Below, piece after piece: positions 52,790 to 63,713 of a stretch of DNA of 64,000 nucleotides. A program made the translations under genes and the position numbers. Under the pieces are notes generated by a model. That model did not search any database. It was not told the origin of the DNA and saw only the letters and a list, made by a program, of their open reading frames with translations. Positions within the stretch are counted from its first letter, which is position 1. Every line of letters begins with the position of its first letter. The DNA comes from Oscillospiraceae bacterium (GTDB lineage: Bacteria; Bacillota; Clostridia; Oscillospirales; Oscillospiraceae), in NCBI GenBank assembly GCA_015067785.1, contig SVLR01000001.1, positions 16,949 to 80,948 on the forward strand. Reading direction: 5' to 3'.

Positions 52790-54117
52790 ACTGTTTCCTC
52801 CTGGGGATAGCCGGAGAGGTCTCCGTCTACCAGTCCGTCGATGGTGATGTTCAGGAATGTGCCCTCTGTCAGAGCTTCGTCGCAGGCGATCCAAACTCTG
52901 CCGTCAATGTCGGGGGAGTCGCCATAGGTACGACCATAGAACTGACCGAACTCCTCGTTGTAGCCGTCTACCAAAACCGTGAGGGTCTTGCCGATGAAGG
53001 ATGCGTTATACTCGTCCATGATCCGGGACTGGATCTGTTCCAGTATTTCCGCCCGCTGCTGGGCAACAGAGAAATCCACATACTCCATATCATATGCCGG
53101 TGTGCCCTCCTGTGGAGAAAAGGCAAAGGCACCTACCCGCTCCAGCTTCATTTCCTTCAAAAACTCGCATAGCTCTGCGAACTCCTCCTCCCCCTCACCG
53201 GGAAGACCGGTAATGACGCTGGTACGCAGTACGATATCGGGCATTTTGGCTCTGAGCTTTCCGAATAGCTCCCGTAAAAACGCACCGTCGCCACGGCGAT
53301 TCATCAGCTTCAGTATCTTATTATTACAGTGCTGAATGGGAATGTCAAGATATTTTACGATTTTCGGCTCCCGAGCCATGGTCTCGATCAGCTCGTCGGT
53401 GATCTCATCGGGATAGACATAGTGGATCCGCACCCACCGGAACCCCTCGATTTTACAAAGCTCTGTCAGCAGCTCCGGCAGCATCCGCTTGCCGTAAAGA
53501 TCGAGACCGTAACGGCTGGTATCCTGCGCCACCACGATCAGCTCTTTTACACCGCTGTCTGCAAGAAGCCGGGCTTCATAGAGCACATCATCCATCGTCC
53601 GGGAGCGGAATTTGCCACGCAGCGACGGGATCACGCAGTAGCTGCAGCGGTTGTCGCAGCCCTCGGCAATTTTCAGGAATGCGTAATGCTCTGGGGTGGT
53701 CAGCACTCTGCCGGTCTCCTCCTCCGGCTCGTTGATGGAGCCGAAATCCACCACTTGGGTGTCTTCTAAAAGCTGCTCAATGGCAGGTACGATCTTGTGG
53801 TAGCTGCCGGTGCCGAGGATGCCGTCAACCTCCGGCATCTCCTTCAGGATTTCTTCCTGATAGCGCTGAGAAAGGCAGCCGGTGACAAGAATTTTGCCAA
53901 TCAGTCCCTCTGCTTTCAGTGCTGCCATTTCCAGTATATAATCAATGGCTTCGCTTTTCGCAGAATCGATAAAGCCGCAAGTATTGATGACCACCACATC
54001 GCTGCCGGTCACACTGCTAAGCACCTCGTGACCTGCTTCCCGGACACGGTACATCATCCGCTCGCAGTCTACCTGATTTTTCGCGCAGCCGAGGGATATA
54101 AAGCCAATATTAGCCAT
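52786..54117 (-). CDS. rimO: ribosomal protein uS12 methylthiotransferase RimO
   Basis: [43 protein letters not shown] radical SAM motif. Confidence 0.97.
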   Translation of the reverse strand: MANIGFISLGCAKNQVDCERMMYRVREAGHEVLSSVTGSDVVVINTCGFIDSAKSEAIDYILEMAALKAEGLIGKILVTGCLSQRYQEEILKEMPEVDGILGTGSYHKIVPAIEQLLEDTQVVDFGSINEPEEETGRVLTTPEHYAFLKIAEGCDNRCSYCVIPSLRGKFRSRTMDDVLYEARLLADSGVKELIVVAQDTSRYGLDLYGKRMLPELLTELCKIEGFRWVRIHYVYPDEITDELIETMAREPKIVKYLDIPIQHCNNKILKLMNRRGDGAFLRELFGKLRAKMPDIVLRTSVITGLPGEGEEEFAELCEFLKEMKLERVGAFAFSPQEGTPAYDMEYVDFSVAQQRAEILEQIQSRIMDEYNASFIGKTLTVLVDGYNEEFGQFYGRTYGDSPDIDGRVWIACDEALTEGTFLNITIDGLVDGDLSGYPQEETV

Positions 54118-54739
54118 CATTTTCCTCCATTTGTAAGGACAATTCTTCCATTGCCCTGCGGATTTCTCCGTAACTGTGCCCCCGCCGCAGCAGGGCGTTA
54201 ATGACCCGATCCCGGGCTTTTCTGTCTTCCCGGATCTCAGGATGGTTTTCGAGATAAGAAAGGATATGCGATTGCTGAGAAGGATAGTCCGCGAGGGCAT
54301 CCTCCCAAAGATGCTTTGGCACTCTTTTTTCATAAAGCGCCTGTTTTGCCCGGGCGATGCCATAGCCCTTATGGATGCAACGCTCGACGATATTGCGGGC
54401 AGTTTTGCTGTCGTCCAGCAGGTCCATATCCGTCAGCCAGGCCACTGCCTCCTTGGCATTTTGCGCATCCTCGCCCTTTTGGATCAGGCGGTGCTCCAGC
54501 TCCCGTTTGGTAATACCGGAGGCCGAAATGATCCGCACTGCCCGCATTTTGGCGGACATTTTCCCTGCCGCCTCGGTTAGCTTTGCAAATTCCTCGTCGG
54601 TCAGCTCCAGGCCGGTATAAAGTCCAAAGTCCTCCACCGTCTGCCGGTAAAGGCGCATACTTTCACCGCTCTCAAAACGCACCGCGTGCCTCCCTGCCCG
54701 GTCGGGCTGGGAGGCAATCGATTCAATCCTCATCATCAA
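54110..54739 (-). CDS. recX: regulatory protein RecX
   Basis: [33 protein letters not shown]...; adjacent to recA. Confidence 0.88.
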   Translation of the reverse strand: MMMRIESIASQPDRAGRHAVRFESGESMRLYRQTVEDFGLYTGLELTDEEFAKLTEAAGKMSAKMRAVRIISASGITKRELEHRLIQKGEDAQNAKEAVAWLTDMDLLDDSKTARNIVERCIHKGYGIARAKQALYEKRVPKHLWEDALADYPSQQSHILSYLENHPEIREDRKARDRVINALLRRGHSYGEIRRAMEELSLQMEENDG

Positions 54740-55823
54740 AATCGTCAGCGCTGACAGCTACGGGACGGTCTGCCACCTTAGCCGGTGCTTTGGTGCCGCC
54801 GATCTTCCACAGGTTTTCACGGACCTGGGCTTCTACGCTTTCTGCAATGTCGGGGTTATTCTGCAGGAAGGTCTTTACCGCATCCTTGCCCTGACCGATC
54901 CGCTCTTCGCCCATACTAAACCAGCTGCCGCTCTTCTGAATAACCTCCAGCTGCACAGCTAAGTCTACCAGCTCGCCCCATTTACTGATGCCCTCGCCGT
55001 ACATAATGTCGAAAAAGGCTTCCTTGAAGGGAGGCGCGACTTTATTCTTGACCACCTTGACACGGGTCTTGTTGCCGATCACATTGCCGCCTTCCTTGAT
55101 GGATTCCACTCTGCGCACATCCAGACGGACGGAGGAGTAGAACTTAAGGGCATTGCCACCGGTGGTGGTTTCAGGGTTACCGTACATCACACCGATCTTC
55201 ATACGAAGCTGGTTGATGAAAATGACCACACAGTTGGTCTTGGCGATGGTGCCAGCCAATTTCCGCAGTGCCTGAGACATCAGTCGCGCCTGCAGACCTA
55301 CGAAGGTATCACCCATTTCGCCCTCGATCTCCTGCTTAGGAACAAGGGCAGCAACGGAGTCCACGACCACCGCATCCACAGCACCGCTGCGCACCAGCGC
55401 ATCGGTGATCTCCAGCGCCTGCTCGCCGGTATCCGGCTGGGAGACCAGCATATTTTCCGTGTCCACACCCAAAGCCGCCGCATAGACCGGATCAAGGGCG
55501 TGCTCTGCGTCCACGAAGGCGACCTCGCCGCCGCGCTTCTGAGCTTCTGCCAAAATGTGCAGTGCAAGGGTGGTCTTACCGGAGGATTCCGGTCCGTAGA
55601 TCTCAATAATTCTACCCTTGGGTACACCGCCCACACCCAGCGCAGCGTCCAGTGCCAGGCTGCCGGTGGGGATAGCTTCAACGTTCATATCCGGGCGCTC
55701 GCCCAAACGCATAACCGTGCCCTTACCGAAGTTCTTTTCGATCTGGGATATGGCGGTCTGGAGTGCTTTTTTCTTATCGGAAGCAGGGGTAGGTGCTTCA
55801 TATACTGTCTTTTTTGTTGCCAT
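54723..55823 (-). CDS. recA: recombinase RecA
   Basis: [40 protein letters not shown]. Confidence 0.99.
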   Translation of the reverse strand: MATKKTVYEAPTPASDKKKALQTAISQIEKNFGKGTVMRLGERPDMNVEAIPTGSLALDAALGVGGVPKGRIIEIYGPESSGKTTLALHILAEAQKRGGEVAFVDAEHALDPVYAAALGVDTENMLVSQPDTGEQALEITDALVRSGAVDAVVVDSVAALVPKQEIEGEMGDTFVGLQARLMSQALRKLAGTIAKTNCVVIFINQLRMKIGVMYGNPETTTGGNALKFYSSVRLDVRRVESIKEGGNVIGNKTRVKVVKNKVAPPFKEAFFDIMYGEGISKWGELVDLAVQLEVIQKSGSWFSMGEERIGQGKDAVKTFLQNNPDIAESVEAQVRENLWKIGGTKAPAKVADRPVAVSADDFDDED

Positions 55824-55825
55824 AG

Positions 55826-56701
55826 CTATACATCCTCTCTCTCATATCGGGCAATGATCGCCCGCTCTCTCTGATTAAAATCCTTCACCAATTTCCGTAC
55901 TGTAAATCCGTTTTCGCTTAGTATTCCCGCTACCGCGCTTCCCTGCGCTGCTCCAAATTCAAAGCAAAGATATCCGTCTGTTTTTAAGGCTGCGCGGTAG
56001 TTTTTCGCAATGCTTCTGTAGAAGATAAGCCCGTCATCACCGCCGTGGAGGGCTAAATGGGGCTCAAAGTCATCTACGCTTTTTGGAAGCTGCGCCATCT
56101 CATCGGTAGTGATATATGGGGGATTGCTGACGATGATATCAAACTTTCCAAGAAATGCCGAGGGCTCTCCCAACGCATCCGCAGCTGTGCAGGTCACTCT
56201 GCTATGCAGCTTCTGACGGGCAACATTCTCCTTTGCCACCGCTAGAGCGTTCCGGGAAATGTCCGCCAAGGTCACCCAGACATCGGGCACATTCTTTGCC
56301 ACCGCAAGACCAATACAACCGGAGCCAGTGCAAAGATCCAAGACCCGCTTTTCGCCGGGGATAGCTTTTGCAGCTTCGATGACCAGATCTGTCACAGCGC
56401 AGGTATCGTCCCGGGGAATGAGTACATCAGGCGTGACTTTCAGGGTCATTCCGTAAAAGTCCCACTCTCCCAGCACATAGGCAAGGGGCTCGTCGTTCAG
56501 AAGCCGCCTGATGCCCGCCTCTACCCTTTCGCATTCCTGATCGCCCACATACATATCCCGGTGGGATAGGAGCTGATCCTTATTCTTTCCGGTAACACAG
56601 CAAAGAAGCTCCTGGGCATAGAAATGGGCGGTATCCGCGTCCTCCCAGTCAAGCAACTTTTTGCGCGCATACATATAGAGGTTTCCGAGGGTCATTACCA
56701 A
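55826..56701 (-). CDS. prmC: peptide chain release factor N(5)-glutamine methyltransferase
   Basis: [34 protein letters not shown]. Confidence 0.95.
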   Translation of the reverse strand: MVMTLGNLYMYARKKLLDWEDADTAHFYAQELLCCVTGKNKDQLLSHRDMYVGDQECERVEAGIRRLLNDEPLAYVLGEWDFYGMTLKVTPDVLIPRDDTCAVTDLVIEAAKAIPGEKRVLDLCTGSGCIGLAVAKNVPDVWVTLADISRNALAVAKENVARQKLHSRVTCTAADALGEPSAFLGKFDIIVSNPPYITTDEMAQLPKSVDDFEPHLALHGGDDGLIFYRSIAKNYRAALKTDGYLCFEFGAAQGSAVAGILSENGFTVRKLVKDFNQRERAIIARYEREDV

Positions 56702-57672
56702 CGGTCTTCCCCCTCATTTTCCGGGATAACTGCTTCCAGAGCGGCAATGCCGGTGCGGATCATATCCTCGTCCGGCTCCTGGGTAGTGAAGTTTTGCATC
56801 CACATACCGGGGGCGGTCAGAATCCGGGAAAACCAGTTATCGTGACGACCTACCCAGCGGTTGATCTCATAGCTGATGCCTACCACCAAGGGAAGAAGCA
56901 GCAGCTTAAAAACGATCATAATAAGCCGGTAAAGGAAGCTGCCGTGAATGGTCTCCAGCGCGGGGATCAGCGCCAAAAGTCCGGAGGATGCCGCGGAAAA
57001 TACCAAGATGGACAGCACCATTACCACAAGCAGGAAGCTGGTGCCGCAGCGGGGATGCAGTCGGGTCTGCTTTTGTACATTTTCTACTGTCAGGGGAAGT
57101 CCTGCCTCGTAGCAGCGAATGGTCTTATGCTCTGCGCCGTGGTAAGCAAAGACACGCTTCATTTCCTGCATCCGGGACACCAGCACCATATAGGTGCCGA
57201 AGATCACAATACGCACCAAGCCCTCGATCAGGTTGATGATCAGGTTATTCTTCACGATACCGTAGAAAAAGCCGCCTACGATCATCGGAAGCAGGAAGAA
57301 AAGCACAATAGAAAGACCCAGTCCCAAAAAGACACCAAGACCTACCACGATCTTTTGGAACTTTTCATTTCCCAGCTTTTCTTCCAGCCAAGCGTCAAAC
57401 TTGCTGGGTTCTTCCTGATACTCCTCCGGGGCAAGCTCCGATGCCTGCATCAGCGCCTTCACGCCGGTCAGCTGGGCATCGAAAAAGCTGACCATGCCCC
57501 GGATAAAAGGGATCTTGCTGATGACCTTGGGGGGCAGCTTACGGTCCTTCACATCGATCTTCAGTTCTCCGTTTGCACAGGTAACGATGGCATCCTTCTT
57601 AGGACCGCGCATCATAATGCCCTCGATCAGCGCCTGACCGCCGATCATTGTTTTGAATTTTTCCTGAGACAT
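56695..57672 (-). CDS. DUF1385 domain-containing membrane protein (YqhQ-like)
   Basis: MIGGQALIEGIMMRGPKKDAIVTC...; YHGAEHKTIRCYEAGLPLTVENV. Confidence 0.93.
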   Translation of the reverse strand: MSQEKFKTMIGGQALIEGIMMRGPKKDAIVTCANGELKIDVKDRKLPPKVISKIPFIRGMVSFFDAQLTGVKALMQASELAPEEYQEEPSKFDAWLEEKLGNEKFQKIVVGLGVFLGLGLSIVLFFLLPMIVGGFFYGIVKNNLIINLIEGLVRIVIFGTYMVLVSRMQEMKRVFAYHGAEHKTIRCYEAGLPLTVENVQKQTRLHPRCGTSFLLVVMVLSILVFSAASSGLLALIPALETIHGSFLYRLIMIVFKLLLLPLVVGISYEINRWVGRHDNWFSRILTAPGMWMQNFTTQEPDEDMIRTGIAALEAVIPENEGEDRW

Positions 57673-57739
57673 AGTATATCCTCTTTAGTAATGTAATTTC
57701 TTACCAATGATTATAGCACATTCCGTCATAAAAGGAAAG

Positions 57740-60700
57740 CTATTTCAGCACAATATTTCCCTCACCCAAGAAGGTTTTGAGTTTCTGCAGCAGCTTATCG
57801 TTCAATGCGCAAGTCGTGCCGCGGCGGACACCGGTATCCTCAAAGTAGAGTACCGTCTTGATATCTCCGGGGAACATCTGCAAGGATGCTCTTACCGGCT
57901 GATAAAGAGGACTATTCTCGCTGGGAAGCCGCAGGTAAAGCACCTGATCCGCCTTTATCTCCCGCTTTTCACGGACTGCTTTCGTCTGCTGCGGTTCCGG
58001 GTCCGGATTTCCGTTTGCAAAATCAGAAATGGGTCTTGCCCGGTTAATGACGATCTGGGGTTCTTTATCGTCCCGCATAGAGAGTCTGCCGGTAATGACC
58101 ACCGCCTGATTTTCCCGGAGGTAACCGCCAAACTGGCTCAGCACATTGGAAAATGCCAGCATTTCAATGGAGGCAGTATCGTCCTCCAGTGTCACATAGG
58201 CCATCATGGAGTTATTGCGGGTGGTCTTCATTTTTACCTGCTGGATCACACCGGCTACGCTGACGATCTGGTCGTCCTGATAACTGCCTTCTTCATCCAT
58301 AAGAATACCGATGGATACCACGTGGGTATTTTTCAGGAAGGGGCGATAATCGTCCATCGGGTGACCGGAGATGTAAATACCGGTAGTCTCCTTTTCCAGC
58401 AGCATCAGCTCTGCCTTGCTCATTTCGTTAAGCTTCGGAATGGGGATAGCCGCAGCCGCATCGTCCTCCTCCAGCATGGAGAAGAGACCGATCTGCCCCT
58501 CCACATTCTTTTTCCGGGCAGAAGAGATACTGTCCATCATCATATCATAGACTGCCAAGAGCTCACTTCTGTGGTAGCCGAAGCCGTCCATCGCGCCACA
58601 CTTGATGAAGTTTTCCACTGCCCGCTTGTTGATCTCATCCCCCATGCGCTGCAAAAAGTCCTCCAAGGAGCGGAAATCGCCGCCCTCGCTGCGTTTTTTT
58701 ACCATATTGCGGATAAGACCAACACCGACATTTTTCACGGCACCAAGACCGAACCGAATGGCATTGCCCTCTACCGTAAAGGTATCCTCCGAGCGGTTGA
58801 TATCCGGGGGCAGCACCGGAATGCCCATATTCTTACACTCGGCAATATACCCGGAGATCTTCACCGCAGAATCCAGCACCGAGGTCATCAGTGCCGCCAT
58901 ATACTGGTGGGGATAATGACACTTAAGGTATGCGGTCTGGTAGGATACCACCGCATAGCAAACAGCGTGTGCCTTATTAAAGGCGTAGTTGGCAAATTCC
59001 ACGATCTCGTCATAGATCGACTGGGCGGCAGCCTCCGAAACGCCTCTGCCCACACAGCCGGGAATATTTTGCTTGGGATCACCGTAGACGAAGACCTTCC
59101 GTTCTTCCTCGATGACCTTCTGCTTCTTTTTAGAGATGGCTCTGCGGATGTTATCGGCTTGTCCCATGGTATAGCCTGCCAGAGAGCGGAAGATCTCAAT
59201 GACCTGCTCCTGATAGACGATACAGCCGTAGGTGACCCGGAGGATCGGCTCTAAATGAGGTGTTTTATAGGTGATTTTGGCAGGATTCTGCTTGTTGGCA
59301 ATAAATTTCGGAATAGAATCCATAGGACCGGGACGGTACAGCGCCACGATCGCCGTCATATCTTCAATAGAAGTAGGCTTCATATTGACGCAGACACCGG
59401 TAATGCCGGCGGATTCCAGCTGGAAGACACCCTGGGTCTTGCCCTCGGCAAGCATCCGGAAGGTCTCCGGGTCGTTATCGGGGACATTGTCAATGTCAAA
59501 ATCCGGGTCTATTTTCTGAATTTGGGTTTGGGCATCCTTGATGACCGTCAGGTTGCGAAGACCTAAAAAGTCCATTTTAAGAAGACCGAGCTCCTCGATG
59601 GTAGTCATCGTATATTGGGTGACGATGGTATCGTCATTACAGGAAAGGGGCACATAGCTGCACACCGGGTCCGCGGTGATCACCACACCTGCGGCGTGGG
59701 TGGAGGTATTTCTCGGCATACCCTCCAGCCGCATTGCGGTGTCGATGAGGGTGCGGATCCGCTCGTCTCCGTCGTACATCTCCCGCAGCTTGGGCGAGAC
59801 ATCCAAGGCTTCTTTCAGGGTGATGTGCAGCGGCATTGTGGGCACCTGCTTTGCCACCTGATCGGTCTCTGCATAGGTAAAGTTCAGCACTCTGCCCACA
59901 TCACGGATGGCACCGCGGGCGGCCATCGTACCGAAGGTCGCGATCTGCGCCACATGGTCAGCGCCGTACTTCTGCATAACATATTCAATAACCTCGCCCC
60001 GGCGCTCCTGACAGAAGTCCGTATCGAAGTCAGGCATACTGACACGCTCCGGGTTGAGGAAACGCTCGAAAATGAGAGAATATTGCATTGGGTCTACCTC
60101 TGTAATATGCATACAGTAGGCAACGATGGAGGCAGCACCGGAGCCACGGCCCGGTCCTACAGGAATACCCGTTTCCTTTGCAAAACGGATAAAGTCCCAA
60201 ACGATGAGATAGTAGTTGACATAGCCCATCCGGCTGATGACGCCGATCTCATATTCCAAGCGCTCTTTGTAGCTTTCAGGGGGATCATCATACCGCTCCC
60301 GAAAGCCGTCCATACAGAGCTTGCGGAAATATTCCTCATTGGTATACCCCTCCGGTACCGGGAAAGAGGGCAAATGGTACTGATTAAAGACAAATTCCAG
60401 ATTGCAGCGGTCGGCAATGCAGACGGTATTTTCAAAGGCTTCGTCCAGCCCGGGGAACAGCTTCCACAGCTCCTCCTCGCTCTTTAGGTAAAATTCCTCG
60501 GTCTGGAATTTCATACGGTTGGGATCGTCGATGGTCTTGCCGGTCTGGACGCACAGCAGCACATCCTGCACCGCAGCGTCCTCCTTGCGGAGATAGTGAG
60601 CATCGTTAGTCACCACCAAAGGAAGGCCTGTCTCTCTTGCGATCCGGCAGATGCCCTGATTGACAGCGGTCTGCTCCGGAATACCGTGATCCTGCAGTTC

Positions 60701-61216
60701 CAAATAGAAGTTGTCCGGTCCAAAGATCTCAGACATCGTAAGGGCATAGTCCTTTGCTGCATGATAATCCTCATCCATAAGATACTGGGCGACACCGCCG
60801 GCAAGGCAGGCAGAAAGGGCGATCAAGCCTTCATTATACTGCCGCAAAAGCTTAATATCCACACGGGGCTTGCCGTAAAAACCGTGGATAAAGGCTTCGG
60901 ACACCAGCTTGCAGAGGTTTTCGTAGCCCTGACGGTCCTTGCACAGAAGCACCAAGTGATAGGGGTCGTTGTCAATACCGTGGACACGGTCCTCCATATT
61001 TCTGCGGGTCACATAGACCTCACAGCCGATAATAGGTTTAATGCCGGCAGCCTTGGCAGTTTTATAAAAGTCAATACAGCCGTACATCACGCCGTGATCA
61101 GTCAGCGCAATGGCGCTCTGCCCCAGCTCCTTGACCCGATCCATCATCCGGTCAATGCGGCAGGCACCGTCCAAAAGGCTATATTCCGAGTGAACATGTA
61201 AATGGACAAAACCCAT
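57740..61216 (-). CDS. dnaE: DNA polymerase III subunit alpha (DnaE)
   Basis: MGFVHLHVHSEYSLLDGACRIDRM PHP domain; VGPGRGSGAASIVAYCMHITEVDP, PDFDTDFCQERR. Confidence 0.98.
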   Translation of the reverse strand: MGFVHLHVHSEYSLLDGACRIDRMMDRVKELGQSAIALTDHGVMYGCIDFYKTAKAAGIKPIIGCEVYVTRRNMEDRVHGIDNDPYHLVLLCKDRQGYENLCKLVSEAFIHGFYGKPRVDIKLLRQYNEGLIALSACLAGGVAQYLMDEDYHAAKDYALTMSEIFGPDNFYLELQDHGIPEQTAVNQGICRIARETGLPLVVTNDAHYLRKEDAAVQDVLLCVQTGKTIDDPNRMKFQTEEFYLKSEEELWKLFPGLDEAFENTVCIADRCNLEFVFNQYHLPSFPVPEGYTNEEYFRKLCMDGFRERYDDPPESYKERLEYEIGVISRMGYVNYYLIVWDFIRFAKETGIPVGPGRGSGAASIVAYCMHITEVDPMQYSLIFERFLNPERVSMPDFDTDFCQERRGEVIEYVMQKYGADHVAQIATFGTMAARGAIRDVGRVLNFTYAETDQVAKQVPTMPLHITLKEALDVSPKLREMYDGDERIRTLIDTAMRLEGMPRNTSTHAAGVVITADPVCSYVPLSCNDDTIVTQYTMTTIEELGLLKMDFLGLRNLTVIKDAQTQIQKIDPDFDIDNVPDNDPETFRMLAEGKTQGVFQLESAGITGVCVNMKPTSIEDMTAIVALYRPGPMDSIPKFIANKQNPAKITYKTPHLEPILRVTYGCIVYQEQVIEIFRSLAGYTMGQADNIRRAISKKKQKVIEEERKVFVYGDPKQNIPGCVGRGVSEAAAQSIYDEIVEFANYAFNKAHAVCYAVVSYQTAYLKCHYPHQYMAALMTSVLDSAVKISGYIAECKNMGIPVLPPDINRSEDTFTVEGNAIRFGLGAVKNVGVGLIRNMVKKRSEGGDFRSLEDFLQRMGDEINKRAVENFIKCGAMDGFGYHRSELLAVYDMMMDSISSARKKNVEGQIGLFSMLEEDDAAAAIPIPKLNEMSKAELMLLEKETTGIYISGHPMDDYRPFLKNTHVVSIGILMDEEGSYQDDQIVSVAGVIQQVKMKTTRNNSMMAYVTLEDDTASIEMLAFSNVLSQFGGYLRENQAVVITGRLSMRDDKEPQIVINRARPISDFANGNPDPEPQQTKAVREKREIKADQVLYLRLPSENSPLYQPVRASLQMFPGDIKTVLYFEDTGVRRGTTCALNDKLLQKLKTFLGEGNIVLK

Positions 61217-61217
61217 A

Positions 61218-62123
61218 TTATGCCTCCTGCGCCAATTGCGCCAGTTTTTTCAGTCGGTGATTCATTGCCGGTTTGGTAATGGGCGGCTCCATAAGCTGCG
61301 CCAGCTCTGTCAGGGATGCGTCGGGATTCTCCTCCCGGGCAATAGCGGCAGCCTTCAGCTTTTGGGGCAGCTGATCAAATATGCCCCGGCTGCGCAGGGT
61401 GCGAATGGCAGAAAGCTGCTGCTGGGCGGCCTCCACAACCTTGGAAGTGTTGGCATCGTCGCAGTTGCAGCGGCGGTTTACCTTGTTGCTCAGCTCTTTT
61501 TCCAGCTTTGCTTCAATAATATCCATAGCTGCAATGGGCGCACCCAAATAGGTTAGACAATCGGAAATTTGGTCGCTTTGCTTGAAATAGAGCACCCAGC
61601 TGCCGGCACGGCTTGTCTGCTTGGGATAAAAGCCCAAAGCCTCCTGTGCCAGTGCATAGGCTTCCCGGGCCACGCTTGCGTGGGAGGTAGTCAGCTCCAA
61701 ATGGTAGCCCTTTCCCGGGTCGGTAACAGAGCCGCCGGCTAAAAATGCGCCCCGGAGGAATGCAGCCTTGCAGCAATCCTCCTCCAAAATCTGGAGATTG
61801 ATATGAAGGGAAAGACTGCTTGCCGGGTCAAATCCGTAGGTATCCATCAGCCGTCTGCACTTTACAGGGTCTGTGATACCGAAAACCAGCTTGCCACTCT
61901 CCTCTTGGGGACGGATGTCAAAATCCATAGAAAAAGCCTTGTGGAAAAGCTTGGGAAGCAGTTGGGCAAAGTCCCGGTTTTCGGTGACGATGCGGACACC
62001 GTCAGAAGTAAAGCTGTTGCCAAACAGCAGAACACCAAAGCACTGCGCCAAAGCGCAGCAATGACCAGTTGAGGTGGCGCGGCAAACCTCTGCCTTCGCG
62101 CCTGCGGAAAAAGAGATCGCCAC
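61218..62123 (-). CDS. whiA: DNA-binding protein WhiA
   Basis: FLRGAFLAGGSVTDPGKGYHLELTTSH; C-terminal HTH PDASLTELAQLMEPPITKPAMNHRLKKL. Confidence 0.96.
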   Translation of the reverse strand: MAISFSAGAKAEVCRATSTGHCCALAQCFGVLLFGNSFTSDGVRIVTENRDFAQLLPKLFHKAFSMDFDIRPQEESGKLVFGITDPVKCRRLMDTYGFDPASSLSLHINLQILEEDCCKAAFLRGAFLAGGSVTDPGKGYHLELTTSHASVAREAYALAQEALGFYPKQTSRAGSWVLYFKQSDQISDCLTYLGAPIAAMDIIEAKLEKELSNKVNRRCNCDDANTSKVVEAAQQQLSAIRTLRSRGIFDQLPQKLKAAAIAREENPDASLTELAQLMEPPITKPAMNHRLKKLAQLAQEA

Positions 62124-62143
62124 TTAAATCCCCTCCCTTTCTT

Positions 62144-63052
62144 TTACCAAAGTCTAATTTCCGGCTCGATTCGAATACCGGAGCTTTCATATACTTTATC
62201 GGATACCTGCCGCAAAAGGGTCAGCACATCCGCAGCGGTGGCTTCACCCAAGTTAACAGCAAAGCCAGCGTGCTTTTCCGAGATGGCGGCATCCCCCACC
62301 CGGTAGCCCTTGAGTCCTGCGCCGTCGATCAGCGCTGCCGCATAACCACCCACGGGACGCTTAAAGGCGGAGCCGGCAGAGGGCTTGTCGAGAGGCTGGG
62401 AGGCTCTGCGTTTCGCCATCAGCTCCTGCATTTTCTCCCGGATCTCACTTTCGGGCTCAGGCGTCAGGGTAAAGGTTACAGAAAGCACAATGCCACCCTC
62501 ATCCTCCAAGCGGCTGTGACGGTAGGAAAAGTCCATTTCGCTTCCCGGGACAGTGCGGATATCGCCGCTATCATCCATCACCTCTACGCATTCGCAGACC
62601 TGACATATTTCGCCGCCGTAGGCACCGGCGTTCATATACACGCCGCCGCCAACACTGCCGGGAATGCCGTGGGCAAACTCGAGACCCGAAAGGCTGTGAT
62701 TTGCCGCAAACATCGCCGCTCTTGCCATAGACACGCCGGCAGCGATCCTCACCCGGTCGCCGGGCAGCAGCTCCATTCCATCCAAGGAGTCCTTAAGACA
62801 GATGACGATCCCCTTTATTCCCTCATCGGGGGCGAGAATGTTGGTTCCTGCACCTAAAATACGATATTCCGCGTCCAATAATTTGGACACTTTTAAGATT
62901 TCAGACAGTTCCTCACGATTTTTCGGGAATGCCATAACCTCCGCCGGACCGCCGATGCGAAAAGAGGTATGGTTTTTCATAGGCGCATTAAAACGAAGCT
63001 CGATTCCCGGCAAAAAATCCCCTATTTTCGCCTGAAAAGCTGTATTTTCCAT
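62144..63052 (-). CDS. murB: UDP-N-acetylmuramate dehydrogenase
   Basis: NHTSFRIGGPAEVMAFPK, ILGAGTNILAPDEG, FAHGIPGSVGGGVYMNAGAYGGE. Confidence 0.97.
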   Translation of the reverse strand: MENTAFQAKIGDFLPGIELRFNAPMKNHTSFRIGGPAEVMAFPKNREELSEILKVSKLLDAEYRILGAGTNILAPDEGIKGIVICLKDSLDGMELLPGDRVRIAAGVSMARAAMFAANHSLSGLEFAHGIPGSVGGGVYMNAGAYGGEICQVCECVEVMDDSGDIRTVPGSEMDFSYRHSRLEDEGGIVLSVTFTLTPEPESEIREKMQELMAKRRASQPLDKPSAGSAFKRPVGGYAAALIDGAGLKGYRVGDAAISEKHAGFAVNLGEATAADVLTLLRQVSDKVYESSGIRIEPEIRLW

Positions 63053-63169
63053 AATAAACACCTCCGGGTGTATCATTCTAATTAGTATAGCATACGCAGA
63101 CGCATTTTGCAATTATTCCGTTAAAAAATATAGAAAAATTCCCGTGGCGAATTTCGTTTCACCTCGGGA

Positions 63170-63400
63170 GCATTTGTAGTGGGCGACGTCCTCGACGTCA
63201 CGCCAAAGCCTCCCCTGTGCAAGGGGAGGTGGCAGCCGAACAGGCTGACGGAGGGGTTGTAATCTATCGATACACAATCCCCCACCGCTTCGCGGAGTCC
63301 CCTTTACACAAGGGGGCCTTCACCGCATTGAGCGCCGATTTGGTTTCGGGGTCGTCCGGGAGGTCGACCCCTACAATCAAGACAGAGAACCGTCCCCTGT
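63170..63400. repeat. dispersed composite repeat (AAAGCCTCCCCTGTGCAAGGGGAGGTGGC ... AATCCCCCACCGCTTCGCGGAGTCCCCTTTACACAAGGGGGCCTT) with flanking short palindromes
   Basis: Two hairpin-forming halves in roughly inverted arrangement in a noncoding gap; resembles repeats common in gut Clostridia. Confidence 0.6.
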
Positions 63401-63408
63401 CTTAACCG

Positions 63409-63615
63409 CTACGTCTTCTTTTTTTGCTTGAGAGAAATCATAGCGTTTATACCCATTGTCATACCAGCAACCCCTATAATATAAGCAATAGTACGGACAA
63501 TAATACGGAGTACCCATATGTCAGTTATGTCCAATATAGCCGATATGTACGTTATCTCATTTATGAGAATGCCTGCTACAAACATAATCAAACCTATTAT
63601 CACTTTCTTTCGCAT
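63409..63615 (-). CDS. small two-TM membrane protein (68 aa)
   Basis: MRKKVIIGLIMFVAGILINEITYISAILDITDIWVLRIIVRTIAYIIGVAGMTMGINAMISLKQKKKT; two hydrophobic helices and basic tail; AGGAGG before ATG. Confidence 0.55.
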   Translation of the reverse strand: MRKKVIIGLIMFVAGILINEITYISAILDITDIWVLRIIVRTIAYIIGVAGMTMGINAMISLKQKKKT

Positions 63616-63665
63616 ATGCGCTTCCTCCTATACACAAAATTCTATAAACGAAAGATATAGCCGAT

Positions 63666-63696
63666 TGGCGGACACCCGAGGACGGGTGTCCCTGCG
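63666..63696. repeat. dispersed palindromic repeat copy (GGACACCCGAGGACGGGTGTCCCT)
   Basis: Same family as 43824-43858 and 52212-52245. Confidence 0.65.
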
Positions 63697-63713
63697 GATT
63701 CATAAGGCTGTGG

